A DNA stretch of 64,000 nt from Liolophura sinensis (taxonomy: Eukaryota; Mollusca; Polyplacophora; Chitonida; Chitonidae): NCBI RefSeq assembly GCF_032854445.1, contig NC_088297.1, positions 20,163,127 through 20,227,126 of the forward strand. Reading direction: 5' to 3'. Positions 47,230 through 58,215 of this stretch are shown piece after piece. Under the pieces are notes generated by a model. It did not search any database. It worked only from the letters and a program-made list of their open reading frames with translations, and was not told the origin of the DNA. The translations under genes were made by a program, and so were the position numbers. Every line of letters starts with the position of its first letter. Position 1 is the stretch's first letter.

Positions 47230-48386
47230 GAGGTACATGTATACATGTAGCAGCATAGAGGAAGTGAGGTACATGTATACATGTAGCAGCATAGAGGAAG
47301 TGAGGTACATGTATACACGTAGCAGCATAGAGGAAGTGAGGTACATGTATACATGTAGCAGCATAGAAGAAGTGAGGTACATGTATACATGTAGCAGCAT
47401 AGAGGAAGTGAGGTACATGTATACACGTACCAGCATAGGGGAAGTGAGGTACATGTATACACGTAGCAGCATAGAGGAAGTGAGGTACATGTATACATGT
47501 AGCAGCATAGGGGAAGTGAGGTACATGTATACATGTAGCAGCATAGGGGAAGTGAGGTACATGTATACATTTAGCAGCATAGAGGAAGTGAGGTACAGTT
47601 ATACACGTAGCAGCATAGGGGAAGTGAGGTACATGTATACATGTAGCAGCATAGAGGAAGTGAGGTACATGTATACACGTAGCAGCATAGGGGAAGTGAG
47701 GTACATGTATACACGTAGCAGCATAGGGGAAGTGAGGTACATGTATACTCGTAGCAGCATAGAGGAAGTGAGGTACATGTATACATGTAGCAGCATAGGG
47801 GAAGTGAGGTACATGTATACATGTAGCAGCATAGAGGAAGTGAGGTACATGTATACATTTAGCAGCATAGAGGAAGTGAGGTACAGTTATACACGTAGCA
47901 GCATAGGGGAAGTGAGGTACATGTATACATGTAGCAGCATAGAGGAAGTGAGGTACATGTATACATGTAGCAGCATAGGGGAAGTGAGGTACATGTATAC
48001 ATGTAGCAGCATAGAGAAAGTGAGGTACATGTATACATGTAGCAGCATAGGGGAAGTGAGGTACATGTATACACGTAGCAGCATAGAGGAAGTGAGGTAC
48101 ATGTATACATGTAGCAGCATAGGGGAAGTGAGGTTCATGTATACATGTAGCAGCATAGGGGAAGTGAGGTACATGTATACATGTAGCAGCATAGAGGAAG
48201 TGAGGTACATGTATACATGTAGCAGCAAAGGGGAAGTGAGGTACATGTATACATGTAGCAGCATAGAGGAAGTGAGGTACATGTATACACGTAGCAGCAT
48301 AGGGGAAGTGAGGTACATGTATACATGTAGCAGCATAGGGGAAGTGAGGTACATGTATACATGTAGCAGCATAGGGGAAGTGAGGT
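47230..48386 (+). repeat. 36-bp minisatellite, about 32 copies
   Basis: The unit is GAGGTACATGTATACATGTA, GCAGCATAGAGGAAGT. Most units contain the 16-bp palindrome TACATGTATACATGTA. Copies vary at GAGGAAG/GGGGAAG and ACATGTAGC/ACACGTAGC. The rare pair ACATTTAGC plus TACAGTTATACACG appears at 47563 and again at 47851, exactly 288 bp (eight units) apart, indicating a higher-order duplication. The period is twelve codons, so long ORFs exist on both strands, including 425 codons on plus. They are attributed to the repeat. Confidence 0.97.
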
Positions 48387-48465
48387 TTAACAGAAATGTA
48401 TAATTTTTGCTATTAATGCTGGGTCATTTCAGAGACTTCATGGTTGAAAGCTTCTTTTACACCTG

Positions 48466-48671
48466 CCCTAATTCCTCAACCTTTTTGCTTGTGAAAGTGC
48501 CGATTTATACACATTTTCAATTTGATTTTAAGAGACACAATTGCATTGCTTGGATTAGCTGATTTCAGGGCTTCAGAAAAAGTATGATTTTATCAATCTA
48601 CACCCAATGTTACCTTCAGAATATACTTGAGTAAACACCTTGCTGGGTGTGAAAAAGTTGAAGAATTACAG
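48466..48671 (+). mobile_element. MITE family 2, reference copy
   Basis: CCCTAATTCCTCAACCTTTT at the left and AAAGTTGAAGAATTACAG, TA at the right. The interior differs from family 1 (TTTATACACATTTTCAATTT, CTGATTTCAGGGCTTC, GAGTAAACACCTTGCTGG). The left flank is TG, not TA. Confidence 0.82.
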
Positions 48672-50550
48672 TATGTGTAGCATGAAGTTGTAAGATTAAA
48701 GTTTTGGAAAGTTACACTTATTGCTTAAACTAATTATAGAACCTAATCAAATCTCCCAACATCAGAAGTGTGGAAATAAAGTTGGCATAATTTTTTCTGG
48801 CTCATCGCTTGGTTGAGCAATTGTTCAAATACAACATCAGATTCTGTAAGGAATATCATGAGTACACAGTATGACTAAAAAAAATTCTTCTCCAAGAGTA
48901 GTCGTAGAAAAAGGCACAGATCACTTAGTGCATTTAGAGACACAATGTTGGTGGAACAACCAAATTCCACCATTTTTTTGACGTCGGTCTGCGTGGTTTT
49001 CTTTTTTGTTTACGACTCGGTGTCTGTCTATCTTTTTTTAAGGAGGCAGAATTTAATCAGTGGTGGTTGTTTAAACACACAACAATGATTAGACATTCAA
49101 CTCATTTGATTTGGATGAAGAGATAGAAGGAGCCATCGGAAATAAACGCCAATCTTGTGTTGTACTCACATGGACTCATCAGCCAATGAAATGGCATTTA
49201 AACAGATCGATACACCTTGTTTCATTCGAAGTTCTTTAACGGAAGCTTTAGTGACAACGGGGATCCAATCACATGGGTTGGAAGTAGGGCTACTCGGACC
49301 CACTTCTGTATCTGCCACTTTTCTGTTTTTTTATCTCTTCCGCAGATCTTTCTGATGTGCGAACATTTGTTTTTTCTGTCATTGCCTCTTGTCAACTCAA
49401 AGTTACAGTCGTTGGCGTAGTCATCTCTGATTGGCTAATCCTCTCCCTGGAGCGCAAAGAGCGGAAAACCAATAATCACTGTAATGCATCTTCCCCCGAA
49501 TGCGTGTGAATGTTCGTTTTCAAAATCCCAAGGCCATTTTTTTGTGTAAATGTGAGGTGCCTCTAGCACAAGTGAACAAGGTATTGCATATACCTAGAGT
49601 TCATGACTTGGAAATTCTGCCTTGACTGCTAACAAATTTTAACTCCCCCTCCCCCCTCCCCCCCCCTGCATAATGGCTAATTTAAAAGGGAAGATTTTAC
49701 TTCAATTATGTGTGTTCGTTATTAAAAACTTGAGCATGCAGCCAGCAGTTATTTTCGCAAATTGTGTACAAGTCAAATTGCATTCTTTAGTTCGGCGTAA
49801 AACACCAATCAAATAAGTAGATGAATTTGTGGATGTCGCTATTTATCATGTGTAAATCCATATTATTTTCTTGAATTTTCACTGAAAATTTGTGCTGGCA
49901 CAATATGCACTATAGTATAATTAAATAACTTAAATGCGCGAGTAATTAATTATACATGTGCATGAAGTGTATATGTACGTGCATGTGAACAGTTCCATAC
50001 ATCATACATGCAGACGTAGACATACAGACGTGTACTCTTGAATACAAGTTTACCACATTTTTCAGGAATTTGATTAATTAAAAAAGGCTGCAATAACTTT
50101 TAATGGAAACCCTCAAAATATACAAAGGGCTCCCCAACATCTGACCTTATGAGCCATCACCTGTTACACGTATGTGACGAGGGTTTTTTTCTGTCAGCTG
50201 GCAAGGAATATGAAGCCGTGGGAATCTAAAATGTGAGATAAATCATGGTTATCAGGATGTATAATTAAGTACATATAAGTAAATATAGCTAAGTACGTCT
50301 GCACTACAATCTCTCTGTGGTTTGTAATATGCTTACAGTGTATATGTATATCAGGGTTGTAATAAGAAGGGGCTAACATGTAGTATGGGCTATAATATGT
50401 GGCTATATTGAACCTTTTGTTAAGACAATTACATTATCTACACGTAATATTTACTTACAGCTTTCTCCATACAATACTGTACATACTTTAAGAGATATTC
50501 TGACATTAAATTCAGGCTTTAGATTAAAAAATGTCATTCTTGGCATGCAA
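48672..50550. other. Intron stretch with a unique CCAAT-bearing island
   Basis: 49070-49550 lacks recognisable repeats (see findings). A C-rich tract lies at 49645-49668. A SINE A tail (GTTCGGCGTAAAACACCAAT) is stranded at 49792-49820. Confidence 0.45.
49792..49820 (+). mobile_element. SINE family A, tail only
   Basis: TTCGGCGTAAAACACCAATC followed by AAATAAGTA: the extreme 3' end of the family with nothing upstream. Such 3'-end-only copies are common for retroposed SINEs. Confidence 0.8.
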
Positions 50551-50555
50551 CACTA

Positions 50556-50775
50556 CCCTAATTCCTCAACCTTTTTGTGTAACTTTCAGTGCAATTTATA
50601 CACATTTGTAATGTGATTTGGGAGACAAAACTGCATCGGTGGGATTGACCAGTTTCAGGGCTCCATAAAAAATATAATAATATATATTAGAAAAAAGAGT
50701 CAATACAGAAAAATGCTTTCAGAATATGATTCAATAAACACCTTGCAAACATGTGAACAGTTAGAAGAATTGCAG
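50556..50775 (+). mobile_element. MITE family 2
   Basis: TA, CCCTAATTCCTCAACCTTTT at the left; GTTAGAAGAATTGCAG, TA at the right. The interior is shared with the 48466 copy (TTTATACACATTTGTAATGT, CAGTTTCAGGGCTCC, CAATAAACACCTTGC). Confidence 0.85.
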
Positions 50776-50894
50776 TATCATAAAGATACATAAAAGTCAT
50801 CTTATATTGTATATATTCAAATGTATCTATATATGTAATGGAAACAAACATTTCATTGTTTAAAGCAGTCTTGAAAACAAGCAGCTTGACAAGA

Positions 50895-51085
50895 ACAGTG
50901 TTCTGCACACAAAATAGTATGTTGACAGGAGCCGACTGTTTGTTACAAGACAACATTGTCACGTAAAGGACAGTGTATCTTTTTTTACTAATACATGTAT
51001 AGCATGTGAATATAGCTGAAAGATTTGCCGTAATACCCTGCACCAATTTAAGAATTATTTCCAGGCTTATATATGTAGATGATGT
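50895..51085 (+). repeat. Unclassified dispersed repeat, copy 2
   Basis: ATAGTATGTTGACAGGAGCC, CACCAATTTAAGAATTATTT, CCAGGCTTATATATGTAGAT parallels the copy at 23285-23450. The 152-codon minus-strand ORF across 50687-51145 is partly made of this repeat and of the adjacent MITE and is not taken as a gene. Confidence 0.5.
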
Positions 51086-51664
51086 TAATCTACAGGTAGA
51101 TGCTAGTGTTCTTGCAGGGGGTGTTTCTGATGCAGATGGCTTCATTTTAAGCTGTCGTTTCCTGTAAGCAATATGTTGTTTCTCTTAAGAAGGATGATCT
51201 GTGCTGTAAAATCTATTCAGGCAGGTAATTTCTGAACACGATGCCTTTGATGAGCACCTGTAGTAAACTGTAGTTAATCAACCAAGGGCTAATTAAATTT
51301 GGCAGTTTGCAGACCCTCACCTGAGTCAAAGCCACAACTGTTGTCAAGACTCGTCATGGCTCAAACTCGCATAATTGCTCCCAGAGAGCTGAAGGAGCTG
51401 TTGCGCGATTCCTTCGTGTACGCTCCAGTGCCAAGGTGCTGTGTTTCCTGTCTGCTACTGTAGTGAATGCTAGACCAGTTGCCAGTGGATGTCTGCGGAA
51501 GGAATACTTCATTGCAATTTTACCAACAGGTGGACGCCATTGAAGATCGGTTTCCCAATTTCCGTGGTGTTTTTCTTTTTGTTTTTTTTCTATTTCGCCT
51601 TTCAGAATTTCAAGTAAATAGGGGTTTTTTTTTTGTATTTAAAGGTTGTGATTTTTTGAAACTA

Positions 51665-51872
51665 CCTTATTTGACCTAAAATTTTGCCCATGACTGCCTG
51701 ATTCTGAGATGGTGTTCGGTTGATTTTAAAAAGCTATTGTGATGTTAGCATGGTATTTAATTGGGATTCTTTATTCTAAGTTTCAGCAATAGTAAAGTTG
51801 TAAAGTAATATTGTATGACCTTTATTTGCCTCTAAAAATGCATTTTGGGTTGGGATTTTAGGGTAATAGGTA
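51665..51872 (-). mobile_element. MITE family 3, reverse, diverged
   Basis: GACCTAAAATTTTGCCCATG at the left, and TTATTTGCCTCTAAAAATGC followed by TTTTAGGGTAA at the right, are reverse complements of the 33948 copy. Confidence 0.75.
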
Positions 51873-51880
51873 ACCAACAT

Positions 51881-51921
51881 GTATGAAAAGCAGATGTAAC
51901 CAGTTATCTTTTTCATACAAA
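51881..51921. other. Small inverted repeat
   Basis: GTATGAAAAGCAGAT and ATCTTTTTCATAC flank a loop of about 10 bp. It adjoins a MITE and may be an element remnant. Confidence 0.5.
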
Positions 51922-53317
51922 TTTTGGCTTCTTGGGATGTACAGTTAAGTGGGACTCACCAAATTGTCTAGGGGGCAACACAGAAATATAGGGGTATTTG
52001 GCATCTAACATGCTTTTATTCCATTGCCTGTAGTGAGGTGTGCATGTATCATGTGTTCCAACATCGGAAGTACTTTTGATTTTGTTTTTGAGAATTAAAC
52101 TTACTTCAAAATTAAATGCACTTGCAGAAGCACATTTTGGCCAAGAATTAAGTCGTTTTGATAAGAAATTAGTCAAGTATCACACAAACCCTGAAGCATT
52201 TAGGGCCATTTAAGTTTTTGGGTGAAAATTCATTAAACTCTAATTAGAAGAAAATACATGTAAGTCTGGGCATCAGAAGTACCGGTGTCATGTTAAGGTC
52301 TTTATGTGCTTTTTACATGTACTTTATCTAGGTCGTACCTCAGCCAGGTGAAAAGCGAAACTTACCAGGAATCTTAAGTGATGACTTCACATTGGATGTT
52401 TTGTTAAATTTGTACATTCCCTGTGACTTAAACACTTTCATGCACATTTACCCAAAGTTTGGCTCTTTTGACTAACTTTCTCTGTGGGAGTGTGTATTCT
52501 GAATGAGGTCATTTCTCCATCTTTTTGATGCTGTGTCTGCGGACAAGTTGTGCGCTGTACCGTGATGCGGAGATCAAACGAAAAGCACTGAAATGGTGGA
52601 GACCCATCAGACGTGGGCATGTCCAACAAGACGTTACGTCTCTAAGAAGTGTTAAGGTACTGGTATGATGGCAGCTAATCAATGCCACTCCTGATTTATA
52701 TCCTCAGGATTCAAAGCTAATTGATTTACTATTCAACTAGACAGTGCCAGTTGCCTTCCTCATTGTAAACCCTCTAAAGTGAGGGTTTGGACCATTTGCC
52801 CCGTATCTGTAATTGAGTGGTGTGATCGCTCAGTTCATTTGCTAATCAACTGTGGCCGTTGCCGTTTGTCAAAGTCGCCGACGCTCTCACGGCTCTCCGT
52901 GGGCGCTGGTACGACCTTGATGTATTTTGATTTTGCGCCATGTAGGCTGTGTACTGTTGGCTGCCAGAACGCAAGGCAGGCCGGCTTATCAATCAAGAAT
53001 GCATGTATGTGGAAAACACTCGGTCTTCTGCTGCATTACATATATGTAATAAAGAAAGAACAGATTCCTAAGGGAGAAATGACACGATTCAGGTATATTA
53101 CAGTCATACGTGTAAATATGTTCATTGGAGCTTGTAATAGCCAACAGATCAAAGTGGCTGTATGCCTCGACACTTCTCACTGGCATTCTATATGTTCCAG
53201 AAAAGTTTGCACCTGACCGATATTTTCAAGGACAAGTTGTCTTAATTATGTGTTCCTCTAGTTTGGTCTTTTTCTGTTCTACACTGAAGTGGTCATGAGC
53301 TTCCCTAGGCTGTGTTC

Positions 53318-53360
53318 ATTTTCCTCCCGTCATAATGCTGGCTATCATCATATAAACTGC
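53318..53360 (+). mobile_element. SINE family A scrap
   Basis: TTTTCCTCCCGTCATAATGC, TGGCTATCATCATATAAACT resembles the family's 3' third before the tail. Confidence 0.55.
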
Positions 53361-55552
53361 TGTGAATCAAATCAGATCGAACCAAACTGAAGTTTGTTCC
53401 TGTTTGATTTTCATCCATCAGTCATTAAACTCTTTTTTTGGTTACTTCATGCATCCTGTTTCTGAGTTTTTGTCATCCAGTTGGAGAATTGTTATCAGCA
53501 TTTAATGTCTTTTGTTCTGGAAATGTGTTTAGCCAAAGTTTTACTTGTACATGTAATTTGTCACAGTATACAAGCACACCGAAATGTAACTAGGAAAGAT
53601 ATTTTATTTATTTATTTGTATACATGAACTAAATGTCTTTGGAAAACAATATTGCCGCAAAACGATTTAATTTTTGACACTGTAAGCTAAAGCACACAGG
53701 GTTTATTAGAAGGCTACATTAGTACACTTTTGAGTAGGTTGCCATTGACCTTTGCCAGAGTTCCTATTTTACTTCATTTTATTCTCTGCCAGGTAACTGC
53801 AGGCTACATTTTACAGGCTATAGCCTTCTGCTCAAAAAGATGAATGCATGTAGATATATGTAGGATAAGCGATGAATACAGAATTAGGCCTATGGTGAAA
53901 ACTTCTGTATACGTGTATATAAGCTTTGTGAATAATTGATATGCAAAAGTTAGGATAAAACGCTTCGTTCCTCATGCGAGACTTGATGGTTTGACGTCAA
54001 GTTCTTATGACAGGAAGTGGCTTGTTTGTTGGTCATAAACTTGGGGGAAAAGACAATTGTCATCCACTTGAACCAACAACCCAGTGAAGTGTGGTGAGCA
54101 TCCAGAATTCAGTCCATCGAAGCCAGCCAATCACAAGTCAGACTATCGAACAACAGCTTCCTTGTTGGCACAGATTGAGCGCTGCTGCTTCTCCTGCCCC
54201 TGGGCGAAGGCTATAGCATTTTATTGATTACGTTAGAATTGTTGTAAAGCTGCATTTTATTAGTGTGATGAGGTTCAAAATTACCACTGTAACAAGTGTT
54301 GGTAATGGATCTTATGGCCAGAGAGGAAATATTCATCTGTGTTTAGTTTTGTGTAAAAAATTATTCTGTTTGCATTCACGTGTTTTCTTTATCGGCAGAG
54401 TACAAGATTTGTATAACCCAGGGTCAATTTTTTTTGTCAGCGTGCATGAATGTACCTCTGAAATTGCATCTGACAGGAACATAGGACATGAATTAAAAAG
54501 TTTTCCCAGTTTGTGTTTGAACTCCTGTACACCACTGCCACGATGTCCGTATTTACAAAGCCATATAATGCAAACAGTTGGACTGCAATAATAATTTGTC
54601 CAGTGGTATTCACTGTGAGCGAAAGTTAAATTCTGATAGATCCCGGTTTTGAACTTTTATCAGCACTGATAATCTTGCCTAATGTTTGTAATTCATACAT
54701 GTCCGTAAAATAACTGAGTAACTGGTTTTGAACATCAGTAGTGTGCAAAGGTTGACTGACATGCATCAAAGCTCTGCGTGGTAAGAGATCCCTTATATAT
54801 GATCACATTTTCACATAAACTTGGTCAATGCAGAAAAAGGGATTGTCCGCTGACAGAAATACAACCAACGATAACTGTGCCAATAAACACAAATCAATGA
54901 AATGCGTCACAAGGGAGCAATTTGACCATGGTATGTTTGCTACAGAACTGACATCCCAGACCAGCGGTTGATAAACTCATTTTGGTTGACTGCTCAAAAT
55001 TCAGATGGAAATTGTGTAAATTGGGTCAGGAGTCAAGATATTTAAAATCAAACTGAAAAAAAAACCTATAAGAAAAAGCAGAAAAAAAGGTAGAATTGAA
55101 ATTTATCATATGTTCATCCAAAAAGTTCATTGGCATTAAAACGTGTTGCTATCAAAATCTGAGTGTATAGACAGTTGTATTTGGTGTTTTAGTTGCATAT
55201 TCTTTATTCCTGTACCCACTTAAGGGGCCTGTTGGTCATGTTCATACTATGTATTGGTATATTCACACATGTACCACTGGACGTTTATAGCCTGCACTGT
55301 TTTGTCACTGTCCAAACTTGGTAAAGCTCTCAGACAATGTTACAGGACAATTTTGTGTTTCTAGCTTACCTTTCAGTCTCTATAAGCATTGGCTTTGTAC
55401 AAGGAAACGGAATTCTGGACCCTACTTTCTGCTTCCTGAAGTTCCTCAAACTTCAAGTTACGTACGTGTGGACTCACTTCCAGAATGTAAACCCCACAAC
55501 GGAGCCCCGTCCCTAGTGTTAAGAGCATCCTATTAAGCAAATCAATACGGTG

Positions 55553-55675
55553 ATGTATGGGAATGTATCAATTACCACGTATCTAATCCTTGGTGAGGAG
55601 AGCGAGGTGGACGAGGCTGAGATGCTGCGGCGTCCTGACAAACCCTCCAGCTGGAGCGCGGGTAAACATGCCTAA
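55553..55675 (+). other. Candidate small ORF (40 codons) in CpG-rich island
   Basis: ATG at 55553 to TAA at 55673-55675, encoding an acidic peptide (GEESEVDEAEMLRRPDK in the middle). Codon content looks more coding-like than neighbouring ORFs, and a GT follows a G at 55661-55663 (GCGG|GTAAAC). No protein family was recognised. It may equally be non-coding regulatory DNA. Confidence 0.2.
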
Positions 55676-58039
55676 TGCAGCTCTGATCCCCACACATGGA
55701 CACAAACACAACGACACTGACTGAAGTATCGAAATCTACATGTAAGGGGCAGCTTATCGCGGCTGAAGCGCTCGACGGGCAGCGATCGAAGCGATAAATC
55801 GTGAAAAAGATGATGGATTGTCCGTGACTGACGGGGCGCTCGTGCTAATCTGTGCGGCTGGCCTCGGAGTCATGCTCGAGCAATCGGCTTTATTGTCGGT
55901 AACGGTTCCATAAACATGCCGACCCCCTTCAGTCCGCCCTGCAGACAATATCTGACCAGTGGCGACTGTCAATCTCAGACCACAGACTGTTTTGGATCTC
56001 TTTACTGACCACTACATACCTACAGAAGCTTTGAATCCTGCATTCTCGTTTATCTCGAGTAGGTCTGCCTACTTAACGTTCATCTTCTGTTATACTGGTT
56101 TACATTTAAGTGGTTATCTCTTCAAGTGGTTATCTCTTCAAGTATCTCTTCGTGAACACACGAATCAGCTTGTTTACCATTAATATCTCTGGGATCTTTT
56201 CTCTTTTACTCACACAATATTGGAAGTGAACAGCTTGCTTGTTATAGAGCACCCACATGCATGTACATGCACCACTGCAAAAGTAGGAAATGAACAGCTT
56301 TTCAGTTTATGGAGCTTCCAAAGCTTTGCCAAGGGAAGCTGTGACTGCAGTGCAATGACCAAGAGGTTAAACTCTCCAGATTGTAAACCTGCGTCTGTGT
56401 TCAAGGGCATTTGTCAAGTACTGTTCAGCTTGGAGCGTGATGTCTGGTGTCTAACACTCACAAATTTTTTACATGTGTACAAATCTAGTTAACTTTTTTG
56501 TCCTTTAAATTAAACAGCATTTTGAGTCTTACTGCATCTAACTGTACATGTATATATCAAGACAGTTTTGAGTTTATAATGTACGTAGTTTAGAGACATG
56601 GTAAATAGTGGTTGAAAATAAGATTTGTAAGGTTTAGCTTATTTTTGCAGAACACCTCTGGTGCAATTTATAGAAATCTGGGAGTAAAAATACCACGTCA
56701 TGAATATTTCATCAAGAAATTGATATTTTTGTCTGACTGTATCCAATATCAGCTGTTTTTGGGCATCCATTACGAAAAATTATTCTGTGATTTGGATTTC
56801 AAAATCCATTTTCAGCACTCTTATTTGCGCACATGTAACTTTGGTTGAAATTTTTTTGGCATTGCATTACATGTTTGCTGTGGTCAACTGTAGCACAGTA
56901 CGCTTAACGATGTTTGTATTCTTAGGGGTTTAGGTCATACATTAATATGTACAATTTTTCATTCACATGATGACAGCTTTATTAAGGTGTTAATGCAATG
57001 ACATGGCAGCGGATGTGATACGGGTAGAGGGTATAAATATTAGGAAAATAATAGGAAAGAAATGTTCCACTGAAAATGTGCAAGTGATTTAGCAGGTTCT
57101 TAGTCATTTAAAATCATGAACAAGTGGTTGGAGGATGTGTCAAGTCAAGTGGTTAGGTCTGAGGAAAGGTTTGAAGTGGTATTTGTTCATCTCCCTCTGT
57201 GCCATCTTCCTCTAAACCACTCAAAAACCTCTTGACAATTTCCGCAGCTATATACTTGTTCAACTTGTCTGGAAATGCTTGGAAGTATAGGGCTGTTGGC
57301 AGTGACCTTTGACCCCCTGTACTGAGATGACCCTTGATCTTTGACCTCTGCATGGTTACTCTCAAAACTTTGACCTCTGTACTTACATGTACATGTATCA
57401 GCCTGGTATCAGTTGAGCTGAAAGTTTTCTATCAAATGTTCAAGATTCAAGTTAGCTTCAGTTTATTGTGGATCTATACCTGTTCACCTGTAGGGCAAGT
57501 AAATACATGTACATGTACATTTAGTGATAATGTTTGTGCAAACAGATGGTCCCTTTCCATGTCCGGCTGTAATGAAACTTGGAAGTGTTTGTACAGACTT
57601 CCAGCTGACTTGTACATCTGATATACACAGTATCATTTCATACATGTACATGTATATACATAATTAATAAGGATTGTAACATGAGGTGTGTTTAAGATTT
57701 ACCTACGTCATAGATGCTACATGTCCTTGTACTTATCTATTTGTGTTGTGAACAGAGTATGAAGGTTTCCTGGGCTCCCAGCTGAGCCCCATGGGCCACA
57801 GACCTATCTGTCATGTAACTCAGTAAGTGGTGTTGGATTACAGCTAGTGAGGGGCCCGCCTGGGGAAGATTATCCCGGGTTAATGACTGAGCCTGCTGAG
57901 TTATTGATGGGGGTCCTTAAGGGACTGATAATAAAGAGACCAAAGCCTCCCTAAACATTAGGGATGAGGGTATGGGGAGAGGGTAGAAAACCTGCATGTA
58001 CTAAATGTACATGTATACATGTATGCAGACTGATATTAA

Positions 58040-58215
58040 CTGTAATTCTTCAACCTTTTCACATGATTGTAAAATGTTTGCCTTAAGGATATTCATTATT
58101 CTGTCTATAGACCCAAAAAATTATACTTGTGGTGTAGTCCTGAAATTAACCAACCTATTTCAGATTTGTCTCCACAATCAAATTAAAAAGGTGCATAAAT
58201 CGCACTGACGGTTGC
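58040..58215 (-). mobile_element. MITE family 2, reverse, one end eroded
   Basis: CTGTAATTCTTCAACCTTTT at the left, and AATCAAATTAAAAAGGTGCA, TAAATCGCACT toward the right, are reverse complements of the 48466 copy. The right terminal repeat is not recognisable. Confidence 0.7.

Larger units (their letters stand above)
51922..58035. other. Intron stretch with two unique islands
   Basis: Mostly AT-rich single-copy sequence. 52690-53220 and 55550-55980 are less AT-rich and show no known repeats (see findings). A SINE A scrap (TTCCTCCCGTCATAATGCTG) lies near 53322-53350. The 145-codon ORF 52779-53216 has no recognisable domain. Confidence 0.4.

Noticed and set aside
47126-48403. A 425-codon ORF encoding a Tyr/Cys/Ser repeat protein
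   Set aside because: It is produced by a 36-bp minisatellite whose period is a multiple of three. The opposite strand is also open over long stretches, and no start context or splice signal supports a gene.
50687-51145. 152-codon minus-strand ORF as a gene
   Set aside because: It spans the end of a MITE and an unclassified dispersed repeat and shows no domain or splice signal.
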